Assembly (NCBI GenBank): GCA_021738625.1
Contig: JAIPBS010000020.1
Coordinates: 1 to 64,000 of the forward strand
Origin: Bacteroidales bacterium
GTDB lineage: Bacteria; Bacteroidota; Bacteroidia; Bacteroidales; JAIOZK01
Direction: 5' to 3'
Length of the DNA stretch: 64,000 bases
Positions 1 through 8,606 of the stretch are shown here, in pieces. The position numbers and the translations under genes are program-made. A model generated the notes under the pieces. That model saw nothing but the letters and a program-made list of their open reading frames with translations. It was not told the DNA's origin and searched no databases. Each line of letters begins with the position of its first letter. The stretch's first letter is position 1.

Positions 1-78
1 TTGCTTACGCTTTTTCTCGTCTGGTATTAGCTCTTCGAGCCTGGATTGTTTCATTTTTCCTTTGTTCTTTTCTTCCAT
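1..78 (-). CDS. N-terminal fragment of a leftward gene, possibly a transposase
   Basis: An open frame of 26 codons reads leftward from ATG at 78 and runs off the left edge. The visible peptide is very hydrophilic and Lys/Glu-rich, with the stretch SRLEELIPDEKKRKQ. I do not recognise a family from 26 residues. It starts directly inside a 12-13 bp inverted repeat (78-121), and beyond that repeat lies a severed slyD-like gene. That arrangement is what the end of an insertion sequence with an outward terminal repeat and an inward-reading transposase would look like. The transposase assignment is inference from position only. Confidence 0.4.
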   Translation of the reverse strand, partial: MEEKNKGKMKQSRLEELIPDEKKRKQ

Positions 79-121
79 GTGTCAAAGTTATTTATGTTTT
101 ATTAATCAAACTTTTGACACA
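78..121. repeat. Inverted repeat at the element end
   Basis: TGTGTCAAAGTT at 78-89 is matched by AACTTTTGACACA at 109-121 with one unpaired base. It encloses about 19 bp of AT-rich sequence. The hairpin lies immediately upstream of the leftward ATG at 78, so it could limit read-in transcription or translation, as subterminal hairpins do in some IS elements (inference). Confidence 0.55.
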
Positions 122-130
122 CTTTTTTGA

Positions 131-382
131 ACAGCCTCCCTTGATTCTTCCGATGCCTATGGTCCGTATCGTAAGGAACTTGTTAGCGAGATCAGCAAGG
201 AATATCTTCCAAAGGACCTTGATCCCAAGGTGGGCACACAGCTCGTTAGCAAAACACAGGATGGAAAGGAATTTCCTGTTTTTATTAAAGATCTGAAAGA
301 TGAAAGTGTGATAATAGACGCCAACCATCCACTGGCTGGTGAAAATCTTACTTTCGACATTAAAGTGGTGGAGGTTAAATAA
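131..382 (+). pseudogene. SlyD/FKBP-type peptidyl-prolyl isomerase, C-terminal remnant
   Basis: The frame ending at TAA 380-382 encodes about 80 residues typical of the C-terminal part of a SlyD-like FKBP prolyl isomerase. DAYGPYRKELV matches the edge of the IF (insert-in-flap) chaperone domain, and VIIDANHPLAGENLTFDI is the family's conserved NHPLAGxxLxFD strand that returns to the FKBP fold. The N-terminal half with most of the isomerase site is absent: reading upstream in frame gives a TGA at 128-130 and then sequence unlike the family. The gene therefore appears severed by the element on the left. The ORF track misses it because no ATG lies in this frame. A hairpin terminator follows the stop. 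Confidence 0.8.
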
Positions 383-396
383 GTCTCAATGGATTT

Positions 397-422
397 TGAA
401 AGGCCGGGTTATTCCGGCTTTT
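397..422 (+). terminator. Hairpin terminator after the slyD remnant
   Basis: GAAAGGCCGGG-TTATT-CCGGCTTTTC forms a GC stem extended by A/T pairs and ends in a short T run. It lies 15 bases past the slyD stop and also follows, in convergent orientation, the stop of the leftward gene at 439. Confidence 0.5.
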
Positions 423-438
423 CATTTAAGCTTTCCGG

Positions 439-1956
439 TTAATCGATGAGCGAAGCTAGCGGGATCCGGATTCCGTTTTTGTAAGCTACAACAAATGCAT
501 CATAGATGCCGTTTCCACGAAGCGTTTTGGCATAGAGGTTTGCTTCCTGGTAGGTCTTATATGCGCCAACTACATACCTGTATGTACCGTTTGAATAATC
601 TTCATCAATGCTTTTAACGATGCCGTATTTACTTGCAATTTCATCCGTATCGGCTCTGCCGGTTGTTCTTGCCAATATCTGGACTCGAAAGACCACACCT
701 GAATATTGATTTCCGATCACAGCGGAGGGTTCATCGGTTAGTGTTCTGGACCCGGTATTTTCGGTGAGCACCCGGGTTGGGCCCTCATTGTCCTGAAATT
801 CGTCGGTATCGATCAACATCACATCCGTTTCACGGGAAGGGGTTTGTTGAGATTGTTCATCCTCTGACAAACGACTGTAAACTCCCATAATGTCGTATTC
901 AACCACTTCAGGCAATTCTCCTCTGGCGTGTTCTTCCCAGAATTTTTTCAGACCTTCTTCCTGTTGTCTTTTGATATCGTATCTGAAACGGTTGGGATTG
1001 ATCTGATCTTCCTTGGTTTTTTTGTTGTAATACCTCAGATCTTCTTCCGCTTCACTATATGCCCTTTGCTTATCTCTGTAGCTTTGCGCTCTTCTATATG
1101 AGCTTTTGTAACCTTCTTCCCTGTCGCTGAGCCGTTCGCTTTTGCGCTCGTCCAGGTCGGCTTCATAGTCTTCCACTTCCCTGTACGATTCTCTGGCTAC
1201 GCGTCTGTCGTAGCGCGCCTGTTGACGGGCCGGGTCTTTGCGCGCCAGGCTGTTCAGGTTATAATAAAAGCCGAAAGAATTGTAGTTGTAAAAATCATAT
1301 TTAAATCCGCTGACCCATGCATCCAGCTTGTCGGAATTAACAGTTCGCAGCGAACTTTCAAGATTCAGTCCAATGTTGTCATTGATGTTGAATTTCAAGC
1401 CAAGTCCTAATGGAACGACGCCTTCGGTTGTCCTGTCGCCAAGTGATTTGCTGGCGCCACTTGTACGTATAGGTTTTCCGTTATTGTATAACTGTGTGTA
1501 CCAGGATGCAAGACCCACACCTGCAAAACCATAAATGGAAATCGTCCTGTTTGGATTGAACCCGGCCAAAAGGTTGCTGAAATTTATACTGGCCTGCATA
1601 TTTCCTTCAAGAATGTCTGCATCAAACATTTTGTCACCACCTGTAAAATTTCTTCTTGAGCTGTGCAGTTTGCCGTTCAAAAGTTGAAATCCTATCCCGA
1701 ATACCGGTGAGAATTGCTTCTTTAAAACGGCCCCGTAGGCAACTCTGTAATCATCATTCATTGGGAGGTATCTGTATTGTTTGATGTCACCATAAAAAAG
1801 GTTCAGCCCGGCATTGAAGTTTAGCCGCCAGTTGCTGAAAAATCCCCTTCTTTCTTCTGAGTAACTTTGGGATTTAAGGCTTAAGGAAAAAAAGATCAAC
1901 GAACCGACCAGGGCCGGCAGGATCAGCTTGTTGATATGTTTGCCTTTATTCCTCAT
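439..1956 (-). CDS. Outer-membrane beta-barrel protein with charged linker and C-terminal SPOR domain
   Basis: 505 residues. A signal peptide (hydrophobic run ending near SLKSQS) precedes about 210 residues of alternating beta-strand pattern (GLNLFYGDIKQY, ISIYGFAGVGLASWY, GFYYNL) resembling a small outer-membrane barrel. Residues about 240-415 are extremely charged (Arg/Glu/Asp/Tyr) and likely helical. The last about 85 residues look like a SPOR domain (VVFRVQILA, YRYVVGAYKTYQEANLYAKTL), a fold that binds denuded peptidoglycan glycans. By family knowledge such an architecture would tie the outer membrane to septal or denuded wall. It begins 3 bp after the stop of the TPR gene, so the two are almost certainly co-transcribed. 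Specific function is unknown. Confidence 0.7.
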   Translation of the reverse strand: MRNKGKHINKLILPALVGSLIFFSLSLKSQSYSEERRGFFSNWRLNFNAGLNLFYGDIKQYRYLPMNDDYRVAYGAVLKKQFSPVFGIGFQLLNGKLHSSRRNFTGGDKMFDADILEGNMQASINFSNLLAGFNPNRTISIYGFAGVGLASWYTQLYNNGKPIRTSGASKSLGDRTTEGVVPLGLGLKFNINDNIGLNLESSLRTVNSDKLDAWVSGFKYDFYNYNSFGFYYNLNSLARKDPARQQARYDRRVARESYREVEDYEADLDERKSERLSDREEGYKSSYRRAQSYRDKQRAYSEAEEDLRYYNKKTKEDQINPNRFRYDIKRQQEEGLKKFWEEHARGELPEVVEYDIMGVYSRLSEDEQSQQTPSRETDVMLIDTDEFQDNEGPTRVLTENTGSRTLTDEPSAVIGNQYSGVVFRVQILARTTGRADTDEIASKYGIVKSIDEDYSNGTYRYVVGAYKTYQEANLYAKTLRGNGIYDAFVVAYKNGIRIPLASLID

Positions 1957-1959
1957 TTG

Positions 1960-3114
1960 CTAGCGTATGCAATATTTGTTCAGATACTCAAGAGCCAGAC
2001 CAAAGCCCAACTCGTAGGATTTGTGCCAGTCCTCACAGGCATTTTCGATATCATTTACATAAAACTTGGCCACTCCCCGGTTGAAATAATTTCTAACCCA
2101 GTTCGAATAATCAACCACCTGTGTTGGCCGGATGCTAAGTGCACGATCATAATCCTCAATGGCACCGTCAAAATCCCTTAGCTTCGTTTTGGCGTTGGCA
2201 AGGTATGAAAAGATCATGAAGTCCTGGATATCGGGGTTATATTCAAGGGCTTTGTTAAAGTCTTCTATGGCACCTTCGAAATTGCCTGCCTGGTATTTCA
2301 AGACGCCCCATTTGTAATGGGTGATAAATTCTGAGGGATCGGTTTTGGTAGGCAGGTTTTGCACTTCCGCGTCCCGGATAAAATCTCTGAAGCGATAAAA
2401 GGTTGTTTCGTAGTAAGTCTGGTCGAAGAGCCGTTGCATGTTCCTTGGATCAAGGTAATAAACAGTGATCGATTGCTTGTTGAAGGTTGGAATGAATTTG
2501 AATCGAAGCAATTCCCGGCCGTCTTCCCGAACCGGCCAGATTGCGATCACCAGGTCTGCAGTATTCACATAAGTGGCATTCAGGGTGTTGTTGATCCGGT
2601 TCACGATCTGGTCATTAATATTATAAGGATTGTAGTTTTTGATCTCACCATAGGTGAATACATTCAGGTTGGCGGAATGTAGCTGACCGAACGCAATGGT
2701 GTCAGGAAGAACGGCTGTCAGATTGTTTGCCGGAAAAACCCAGAATCTGGCTGATTTATAACTTTTCCAGTCTTCTTCCAATACGGGAAATTCATATTCG
2801 CCGTCTTTGTATAATTTAATGATTACGTTATATTGCTTGTCTTCGATCAGGACTTTCCTTATTTCATATTTGATAAAGTTATCCTGTCCGAGTTTATGCT
2901 TGGGTGTGGGGTTGCGCACGGTTCTTGAATCGGAAAAGGGAATGGTGTTCGGGTCACCTGCCCATCTGCCGTTATCCTGAAGGGAATACCCGGTTGCCTG
3001 GGTTAACTCAGATAAAGGCTTACTAATAACTGAAAAGTTATTCGGGTCTTCAACCTGCGAATAACTTAGATACGTGGTCAGCAGAAATATGTTGATGATT
3101 AAAAGCCTTGTCAT
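1960..3114 (-). CDS. Secreted TPR-repeat protein of unknown function
   Basis: 384 residues beginning with a signal peptide (LLIINIFLLTTYLSYSQ). The N-terminal about 250 residues belong to no family I can name; they contain aromatic-rich segments such as RFWVFPANNL and a run predicting beta structure. From about residue 262 there are three TPR-like units (HYKWGVLKYQAGNFEGAIEDFNKALEYNPD; FDGAIEDYDRALSIRP; FNRGVAKFYVNDIENACEDW). The ending, with ACEDWHKSYELG and EYLNKYC, is a common Bacteroidota TPR signature. I considered GldN/PorN because of the periplasmic context but saw no diagnostic GldN motif. It is first in an operon with the SPOR protein; function is not assigned. Confidence 0.7.
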   Translation of the reverse strand: MTRLLIINIFLLTTYLSYSQVEDPNNFSVISKPLSELTQATGYSLQDNGRWAGDPNTIPFSDSRTVRNPTPKHKLGQDNFIKYEIRKVLIEDKQYNVIIKLYKDGEYEFPVLEEDWKSYKSARFWVFPANNLTAVLPDTIAFGQLHSANLNVFTYGEIKNYNPYNINDQIVNRINNTLNATYVNTADLVIAIWPVREDGRELLRFKFIPTFNKQSITVYYLDPRNMQRLFDQTYYETTFYRFRDFIRDAEVQNLPTKTDPSEFITHYKWGVLKYQAGNFEGAIEDFNKALEYNPDIQDFMIFSYLANAKTKLRDFDGAIEDYDRALSIRPTQVVDYSNWVRNYFNRGVAKFYVNDIENACEDWHKSYELGFGLALEYLNKYCIR

Positions 3115-3230
3115 AAAACGGAATCAGAGATTTAAACTTCCGTAATTGTTAATACGCAATATTTCTAACGTAATAAACGGTAAATATAGTTGAAAAAAAA
3201 TCAATTTGAAAAATTAGCGGGCACAAGTTA

Positions 3231-3294
3231 CTAATAGATTTATTAACAAACACATAGACTGACTTTTGTTTTTTTCTGTTTGTCAATCTATTAG
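3231..3294. repeat. Long imperfect hairpin downstream of alaS
   Basis: CTAATAGATT (3231-3240) is a perfect inverted match to AATCTATTAG (3285-3294), and nested inside, ACAAACA (3246-3252) pairs with TGTTTGT (3277-3283). The structure begins 6 bp beyond the alaS stop on the leftward transcript. It could act as a 3' processing or termination signal, but it lacks a clean T tract in the leftward direction. Confidence 0.5.
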
Positions 3295-3300
3295 GGTTGT

Positions 3301-5928
3301 TCAAGTGACCGAAATAAGCATTTGTTCAGCCTTTTCGAAGGCTCTCCCAATACCGCCGGGCTCTTTGCCACCGGCGGTGGCAAAATGCGGCTGACCGCCT
3401 CCGCCGCCTTTGATCTCTTTTGAAATTTCACGGATGATATTGTTCGCATGAAGCCCTTTGCTTTTGACCAGAGATTCGGAGATCATCAGGCTTAGATTGG
3501 CTTTGGCCTGGTTTGCAATACCCAGTAAAAGGAACAGATCGTTCGTCTTTTTAACCAATCTGAAGGCAAGGTCTTTTGCATCAGCCATATCAATATCAAC
3601 CTTTTCGGCAATAAAGTTGATCTCCCCGATTTTCCGGATCTTTGAAAGCAATTCTTTTTCGAGAGAATTTACTTTTTCCTGTTTAAGTTGTTTTAGTTCT
3701 TTTTGCAATTCCGCATTCTCTTCCAAAAGTTTGCGGGCGCCCTGAATCAAATCCTTTGGGTTTCTTAATAATTCTTTCAGATCAGCAAGGTTTTTTTCCT
3801 GTTCCCTCACAATATATTCGGCCTGCTCACCTGTGACGGCTTCAACTCGCCTGATACCGGCTGCAACAGCCGATTCTGAAACGATCTTAAAAAAGCCGAT
3901 ATCACCGGTTGCCGACACATGGGTGCCTCCGCATAGCTCTACTGAGAAATCCCGGTTGAAACTGATCACCCTGACCTGTTCTCCGTATTTTTCGCCAAAC
4001 AGAGCCATGGCTCCCAGTTTTTGAGCTTCTTCCAAAGACAGATCACGTTGTTCACCAACCGGGATGTTTTCCCTGATCTTTGCATTTACCAGTTTTTCAA
4101 TCTTTTGGATATCCTCATCTGTGAGCTTCGAGAAATGTGCGAAATCGAATCGCAGTCTGTTGGGTTCCACAAGTGATCCTTTTTGTTCGACATGTTTTCC
4201 CAAAACATGACGCAGAGCCGCATGCAGTAAATGAGTGGCGCTGTGATTGTTGGCGGTTTGTTTTCTTTTGTTCTGATCGACGATTGCCCTGACAGGTGCG
4301 AAGGGATTGCTGAACATTTTTTCAGTGATATGAACGGTTTGATTATTTTCTTTCTTTGTATCAATCACCCTGATCTCCTCATCCCGGTTTTTTAACAGGC
4401 CTTTATCCCCAACCTGTCCACCCGATTTGGCATAAAAGGGAGTTTTTTCAAGAATGATCTCATAATAGCTTTTCTTTTTGGCCTTAACCTTACGGTACCT
4501 CAATATTTTGGTTTCTGAAGAAAGTTCTTCATAACCTGTGAATTCAAGCTCTTTTTCACTTTTCTGAACAAGCACCCAATCTTCCGTGTCGACTTTTGCG
4601 GCTTTCCTGGATCTCTCTTTTTGTTGTTCCAGTCCTTTTCTGAATCCTTCCATGTCGATGGTCCAACCTTTTTCAGAAGCCATCAGCTGCGTGAGATCGA
4701 TAGGAAAACCGTATGTGTCGAACAGTTCGAATGCAAATTTTCCTTCAATGACTTTGTTTTCAGGATGTTCTTTGATGTACTGCTCGAACAACCTGATCCC
4801 CTGCGAAAGGGTCCTCAGAAAAGCAATTTCTTCTTCGGTGATCACTTTTCCGGTAAGTTGATGTTGGGCTTTCAATTCAGGATAAGCTTCTCCCATTTGA
4901 TCGACCAGAACGGGCAACAGCTTATTCATAAAAGGTTCGTCAAATCTCAGGAAAGTATATCCGTAGCGAATGGCGCGCCTGAGGATTCTGCGGATCACAT
5001 AACCCGCTCCCGTATTGGAAGGCAACTGACCGTCGGCAATGGCAAAAACAACGGCACGTACATGGTCTGCCACCACACGCATTGCGATGTCGGTTTCTTT
5101 TTTCTCGCCATATTGCACTGCGGCAAGTCCAGTAATCTCAGCAATAATGGGTTGGAAGACATCTGTGTCATAATTTGAGCGTTTGCCCTGTAAGACCATA
5201 CAAAGCCGCTCGAAGCCCATTCCGGTATCCACATGTTTGGCAGGAAGGTTTTTGAGCTTCCCATCTCCCATTCTGTTGAATTCAATGAATACCAGGTTCC
5301 ATATTTCGATCACCTCAGGATGATCCTGATTGATAAGTGATCTGCCCGGCGTCTTCTTCTTTTCTTCATCGCTTCTCAAATCAACATGAATTTCCGAACA
5401 GGGACCACAGGGGCCCGTATCGCCCATCTCCCAGAAATTATCTTTTTTGTTGCCATAGAGTATCCGTTCTTCCGGTAGTATTTTTTTCCAGTGATCATAG
5501 GCTTCATTATCAGGAGTTAGATTGTCTTTTTCATCTCCTTCAAAAACCGTTACATACAGGTTTTCCGGATTGATCGCTAGGACATCCGTCAGCAACTCCC
5601 AGGCAAACCCAATGGCTTCTTTTTTAAAATAGTCCCCGAACGACCAGTTGCCTAGCATTTCGAACATGGTATGATGATAGGTGTCGTGCCCTACCTCATC
5701 CAGATCATTGTGTTTGCCGGATACCCGGAGGCATTTCTGTGAATCGGCCACACGATCGTATTTCGAACGGGTGTTTCCAAGAAAAATATCTTTGAACTGA
5801 TTCATGCCTGCATTGGTGAACATTAGTGAAGGGTCGTCCTTCACCACCATGGGCGCCGAAGGAACAATATGGTGATTTTTACTTTCGAAATAATCAAGAA
5901 ACGCTTTTCTTATCTCTGATGACTTCAT
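3301..5928 (-). CDS. alaS: Alanyl-tRNA synthetase
   Basis: 875 residues, the normal length for bacterial AlaRS. It charges tRNA-Ala and edits mischarged Ser/Gly. The N-terminus RKAFLDYFESKNHHIVPSAP with MFTNAGMNQFKDIFLG is the class II catalytic core. The second-half editing domain has the zinc motifs HSATH (near residue 568) and CGGTH (near residue 672). The C-terminal DHHA1 domain ends with GGGGGQPHFATAGG. The start at 5928 gives the canonical MKSSEIRKAFL beginning. It is transcribed divergently from the M23 peptidase gene, with a 134 bp shared leader. No anomaly seen; conservation of all motifs argues for a functional enzyme. Confidence 0.97.
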   Translation of the reverse strand: MKSSEIRKAFLDYFESKNHHIVPSAPMVVKDDPSLMFTNAGMNQFKDIFLGNTRSKYDRVADSQKCLRVSGKHNDLDEVGHDTYHHTMFEMLGNWSFGDYFKKEAIGFAWELLTDVLAINPENLYVTVFEGDEKDNLTPDNEAYDHWKKILPEERILYGNKKDNFWEMGDTGPCGPCSEIHVDLRSDEEKKKTPGRSLINQDHPEVIEIWNLVFIEFNRMGDGKLKNLPAKHVDTGMGFERLCMVLQGKRSNYDTDVFQPIIAEITGLAAVQYGEKKETDIAMRVVADHVRAVVFAIADGQLPSNTGAGYVIRRILRRAIRYGYTFLRFDEPFMNKLLPVLVDQMGEAYPELKAQHQLTGKVITEEEIAFLRTLSQGIRLFEQYIKEHPENKVIEGKFAFELFDTYGFPIDLTQLMASEKGWTIDMEGFRKGLEQQKERSRKAAKVDTEDWVLVQKSEKELEFTGYEELSSETKILRYRKVKAKKKSYYEIILEKTPFYAKSGGQVGDKGLLKNRDEEIRVIDTKKENNQTVHITEKMFSNPFAPVRAIVDQNKRKQTANNHSATHLLHAALRHVLGKHVEQKGSLVEPNRLRFDFAHFSKLTDEDIQKIEKLVNAKIRENIPVGEQRDLSLEEAQKLGAMALFGEKYGEQVRVISFNRDFSVELCGGTHVSATGDIGFFKIVSESAVAAGIRRVEAVTGEQAEYIVREQEKNLADLKELLRNPKDLIQGARKLLEENAELQKELKQLKQEKVNSLEKELLSKIRKIGEINFIAEKVDIDMADAKDLAFRLVKKTNDLFLLLGIANQAKANLSLMISESLVKSKGLHANNIIREISKEIKGGGGGQPHFATAGGKEPGGIGRAFEKAEQMLISVT

Positions 5929-5976
5929 TTATCAATGTTTTCTTTTTAACAGTCGGGATGTTAATTATTAACTTAC

Positions 5977-6013
5977 TTTGGATTTGCAAATTTAGTTTAT
6001 TTAATTATTTTTG
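5977..6013 (+). promoter_or_regulatory. Bacteroidota-type promoter for the M23 peptidase operon
   Basis: TTTG at 5983-5986 (another at 5977-5980) is followed after exactly 19 bp by TATTTTTG at 6006-6013. This matches the Bacteroidota consensus TTTG-N19-TAnnTTTG. The peptidase ATG is about 50 bp downstream. Confidence 0.6.
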
Positions 6014-6062
6014 TTGCTAACCTTAGCCTTTTATGGGAGCAGAGAACTATAAGTTATAACAT

Positions 6063-7034
6063 ATGCCAAAGGTAAAATATCGCTACAATCCGAAATCACT
6101 TAGATACGAGAAAGTTAGGATGACTTTCAAATCACGGATCTTACGGGTTTTATCTTTTCTGGCCACCGTATTGGTTTTTACGGGCGTAGTGCTGTTGCTT
6201 GCCTACAATTTTTTTGAATCCCCCAAAGAACGCATGCAACGCAGAGAAATTGAACAGCTTAAGTTGCAGTATAATATATTCACTGATCGCCTGGCTCAGA
6301 TGGAGGGTGTTATGGAAGATTTGCAGGACAAAGACGATAATATCTACAGGGTGATCTTTGAAGCCGAGCCGGTTGCCACATCCATTAGAAAAGGAGGGTT
6401 TGGTGGAACGGACCGTTATGCCAAGCTCAACGGATATCAGAATTCAGATGTGATCATCGAAACTGCTAAGCGATTGGATAAACTGGCCAACCAGCTTTAT
6501 GTGCAGTCGAAATCTTTTGATGAGGTGTTTAAGATGGCAAAAAATAAAACGGAAATGCTGGCGTCCCTCCCGGCCATTCAACCCATGAAAAATGAAAACC
6601 TCAGAAGAATAGCTTCCTATTATGGCTATCGCCTTGATCCCTTTTATAAAGTCCAGAAATTTCATGCAGGTGTGGATTTTTCTGCTCCCCATGGAACTGA
6701 GATCTATGCCACAGGAGATGGAGTTGTAAAGCGCGTTAAGCATTCCAGAAGAGGTTACGGCAACGAAATCATTGTAGATCATGGTTATGGTTACCAATCC
6801 CGCTATGCCCATCTGCAGGAATTTAAGGTTAAACTGGGTGAAAAGGTGAAACGCGGACAGGTAATTGGCCTGGTTGGCAATACGGGTAAATCAACAGCTC
6901 CGCACCTGCATTATGAGGTGATCAAAAACAACAAGACGGTTAACCCGATTTATTACTTCTTCAATGACCTTACAGAAGAGCAGTTCCAGAAGATGATCGA
7001 ATTGTCTGCTATTCCTACACAGACTATGGATTAG
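6063..7034 (+). CDS. M23-family (LytM) peptidoglycan endopeptidase, membrane anchored
   Basis: 323 residues. A basic N-terminus (YRYNPKSLRYEKVR) precedes one membrane segment at about residues 25-47, then a coiled-coil-like stretch (EQLKLQYNIFTDRLAQMEGVMEDLQDK cut short here). The C-terminal LytM domain shows the zinc-site signature HAGVDFSAPHGTEIYATGDG and the second motif HLHYEV, so all metal and catalytic residues look present. Family members cut peptide cross-links in the periplasm or activate amidases. This exact layout (basic tail, single TM, coil, LytM) is common in Bacteroidota. A gap of only 15 bp to the next gene suggests an operon. Catalytically competent as far as can be seen. Confidence 0.9.
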   Translation: MPKVKYRYNPKSLRYEKVRMTFKSRILRVLSFLATVLVFTGVVLLLAYNFFESPKERMQRREIEQLKLQYNIFTDRLAQMEGVMEDLQDKDDNIYRVIFEAEPVATSIRKGGFGGTDRYAKLNGYQNSDVIIETAKRLDKLANQLYVQSKSFDEVFKMAKNKTEMLASLPAIQPMKNENLRRIASYYGYRLDPFYKVQKFHAGVDFSAPHGTEIYATGDGVVKRVKHSRRGYGNEIIVDHGYGYQSRYAHLQEFKVKLGEKVKRGQVIGLVGNTGKSTAPHLHYEVIKNNKTVNPIYYFFNDLTEEQFQKMIELSAIPTQTMD

Positions 7035-7049
7035 TTTTAAACTGATCTT

Positions 7050-8552
7050 ATGAAAAAATTCAGCATTTTTTTACTTTTTATTTTATTTTTCTTAAAGGCC
7101 ATTAGCCAGGAGGAAGGCTATAGGGTAAAACCGGCAGTGATATTTCCCATCATCGACTCGCTTGATATTCAATTGATAAATCCTACCTTTCTGGGCAATA
7201 ACCAACGAAATTATTATGGCAATACGGCGCCTTCCAGACTGGATGTGATCTGGAAATTTTACCTGGGAAAAGGAAGGACGACCATTTCAAGAAGAAAGGG
7301 CGACCGTATATGGGCGGGCGCCGGCTGGACGGGTCAGCCGCTGCTGTTTACTGAAAGAGGCAGACTGATGATCGTGCAGGGCGCCTTCGACCATCATCTT
7401 TATAAAATTGATTTAAAAAAACTGGAACCCGTCTGGAAATATAAATTTGACGATGTCATTAAGGGAACGGGCACCATATGGGAAAACCTGTTTACGGAAA
7501 CAGTTGAAAATGCTTATGTGATTTTACAGGGGAGCCGCCTGGGCGTTGATAAATATCTTGATACCAGGCACGTCCCCAGCTATCGCGGCATCTCGCTGGT
7601 TTCCGGTGAAGAGCTTTGGCGGCACGACAGCAAATGGACAGACAGCTACAGCAGGGACGTTGACGCCAGCGCCCTGATCCTGAACGATACAGCCTATATC
7701 GGGCTGGAAAATGGACTTTTCACAGTTTTTGACCCCGATTATAAAAAGGCATATCTAAAAGACGGGATGTTGCAGCCCAGGATTTACTATCAGGAAAAAC
7801 TCTACGAAAAAGCTGATGTTGCAAAACATAAATTCAACATTGTGACCGAAGCTTCCCCTTGTTTGCTTGGCGATCGCATTTATGTCTCTTCCGGCTCGGG
7901 ACATGTTTATGGGTATAATATGGTATCGGATTCCATCGACTGGGATTTTTATATCGGTTCGGATATGGACGGCTCGCCGGTGGTTACCTCCGACAGCTGT
8001 TTGATCGTTACGGTTGAAAAACAATACATCGAAGGGAAGGGTGGCGTGTTCAAGCTGGATCCGTCAAAAAAACCGGTTGAGAGCGTGGTGTGGTATTTCC
8101 CCACCCAAAACAAGGACTATGCAAGCTGGGAGGGAGGCGTGATCGGTTCGGCTGCTGTGAATGACCGGTATGTTCCGGATTCGGCTGCCCATCTTGCCGC
8201 TTTCGCAGCCATCGACGGATATTTGTATGTGGTGGATCACCAAACGGTTGATACATCGAAAATGGCCATCGGTCCGGATAACAAAACTTTGCACCCAACC
8301 CCAAAAGTTGTTTTAAAGCGCAAAACAGGGCCGTCAATTTCAACACCCATATTTGTGAATGATAAGCTGATTGCAGCAGGTTATGGATTTATTTATCTGT
8401 TCAGATATGATGACAACCTGAATTTTGAATTGCTCGACCGCCGGCCAGGGCAATTTGAGAGTACGCCGGTAGCCCATGACGACAAAATTTACATCCCCTG
8501 CCGGGATGGGTATCTTTATTGTTATGGTGAGAAAGATAAGCGTGAAAATTAG
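7050..8552 (+). CDS. Exported PQQ-like beta-propeller protein
   Basis: 500 residues with a signal peptide (KKFSIFLLFILFFLKAISQ). The body has repeated PQQ/BamB-type blade motifs: HHLYKIDLKKLEPVWKYKF, GISLVSGEELWRHDSK, GHVYGYNMVSDSIDWDF, GYLYVVDHQTV, and a last blade DGYLYCYGE that would close the ring with the N-terminal strand. That suggests a six- to eight-bladed propeller acting as a binding scaffold in the periplasm or on the surface. BamB itself is shorter and part of the BAM complex, so I do not assign bamB. The gene is co-directional with and 15 bp from the M23 peptidase, which may hint at a cell-wall role (inference). Confidence 0.75.
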   Translation: MKKFSIFLLFILFFLKAISQEEGYRVKPAVIFPIIDSLDIQLINPTFLGNNQRNYYGNTAPSRLDVIWKFYLGKGRTTISRRKGDRIWAGAGWTGQPLLFTERGRLMIVQGAFDHHLYKIDLKKLEPVWKYKFDDVIKGTGTIWENLFTETVENAYVILQGSRLGVDKYLDTRHVPSYRGISLVSGEELWRHDSKWTDSYSRDVDASALILNDTAYIGLENGLFTVFDPDYKKAYLKDGMLQPRIYYQEKLYEKADVAKHKFNIVTEASPCLLGDRIYVSSGSGHVYGYNMVSDSIDWDFYIGSDMDGSPVVTSDSCLIVTVEKQYIEGKGGVFKLDPSKKPVESVVWYFPTQNKDYASWEGGVIGSAAVNDRYVPDSAAHLAAFAAIDGYLYVVDHQTVDTSKMAIGPDNKTLHPTPKVVLKRKTGPSISTPIFVNDKLIAAGYGFIYLFRYDDNLNFELLDRRPGQFESTPVAHDDKIYIPCRDGYLYCYGEKDKREN

Positions 8553-8606
8553 CCCATCTTTTTCTGCTAAGGTTTTTTTACTATTTTAGATTCAAAATAA
8601 CGATTC

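Larger units (their letters stand above)
1..130. mobile_element. Probable right end of an insertion sequence (partial)
   Basis: The segment carries the start of a leftward gene and an inverted repeat (TGTGTCAAA-GTT / AACTTTTGACACA). It abuts a coding frame homologous to SlyD that has no start and is closed by an in-frame TGA at 128-130. The simplest reading is that an element lying mostly to the left of the window inserted into the slyD-like gene. The exact junction is uncertain (about 122-145), and no target-site duplication can be seen because the other end is outside the window. Confidence 0.4.

Noticed and set aside
1960-3114. GldN/PorN gliding or T9SS component
   Set aside because: Periplasmic and next to an outer-membrane gene, but no GldN signature and no GldK/L/M neighbours.
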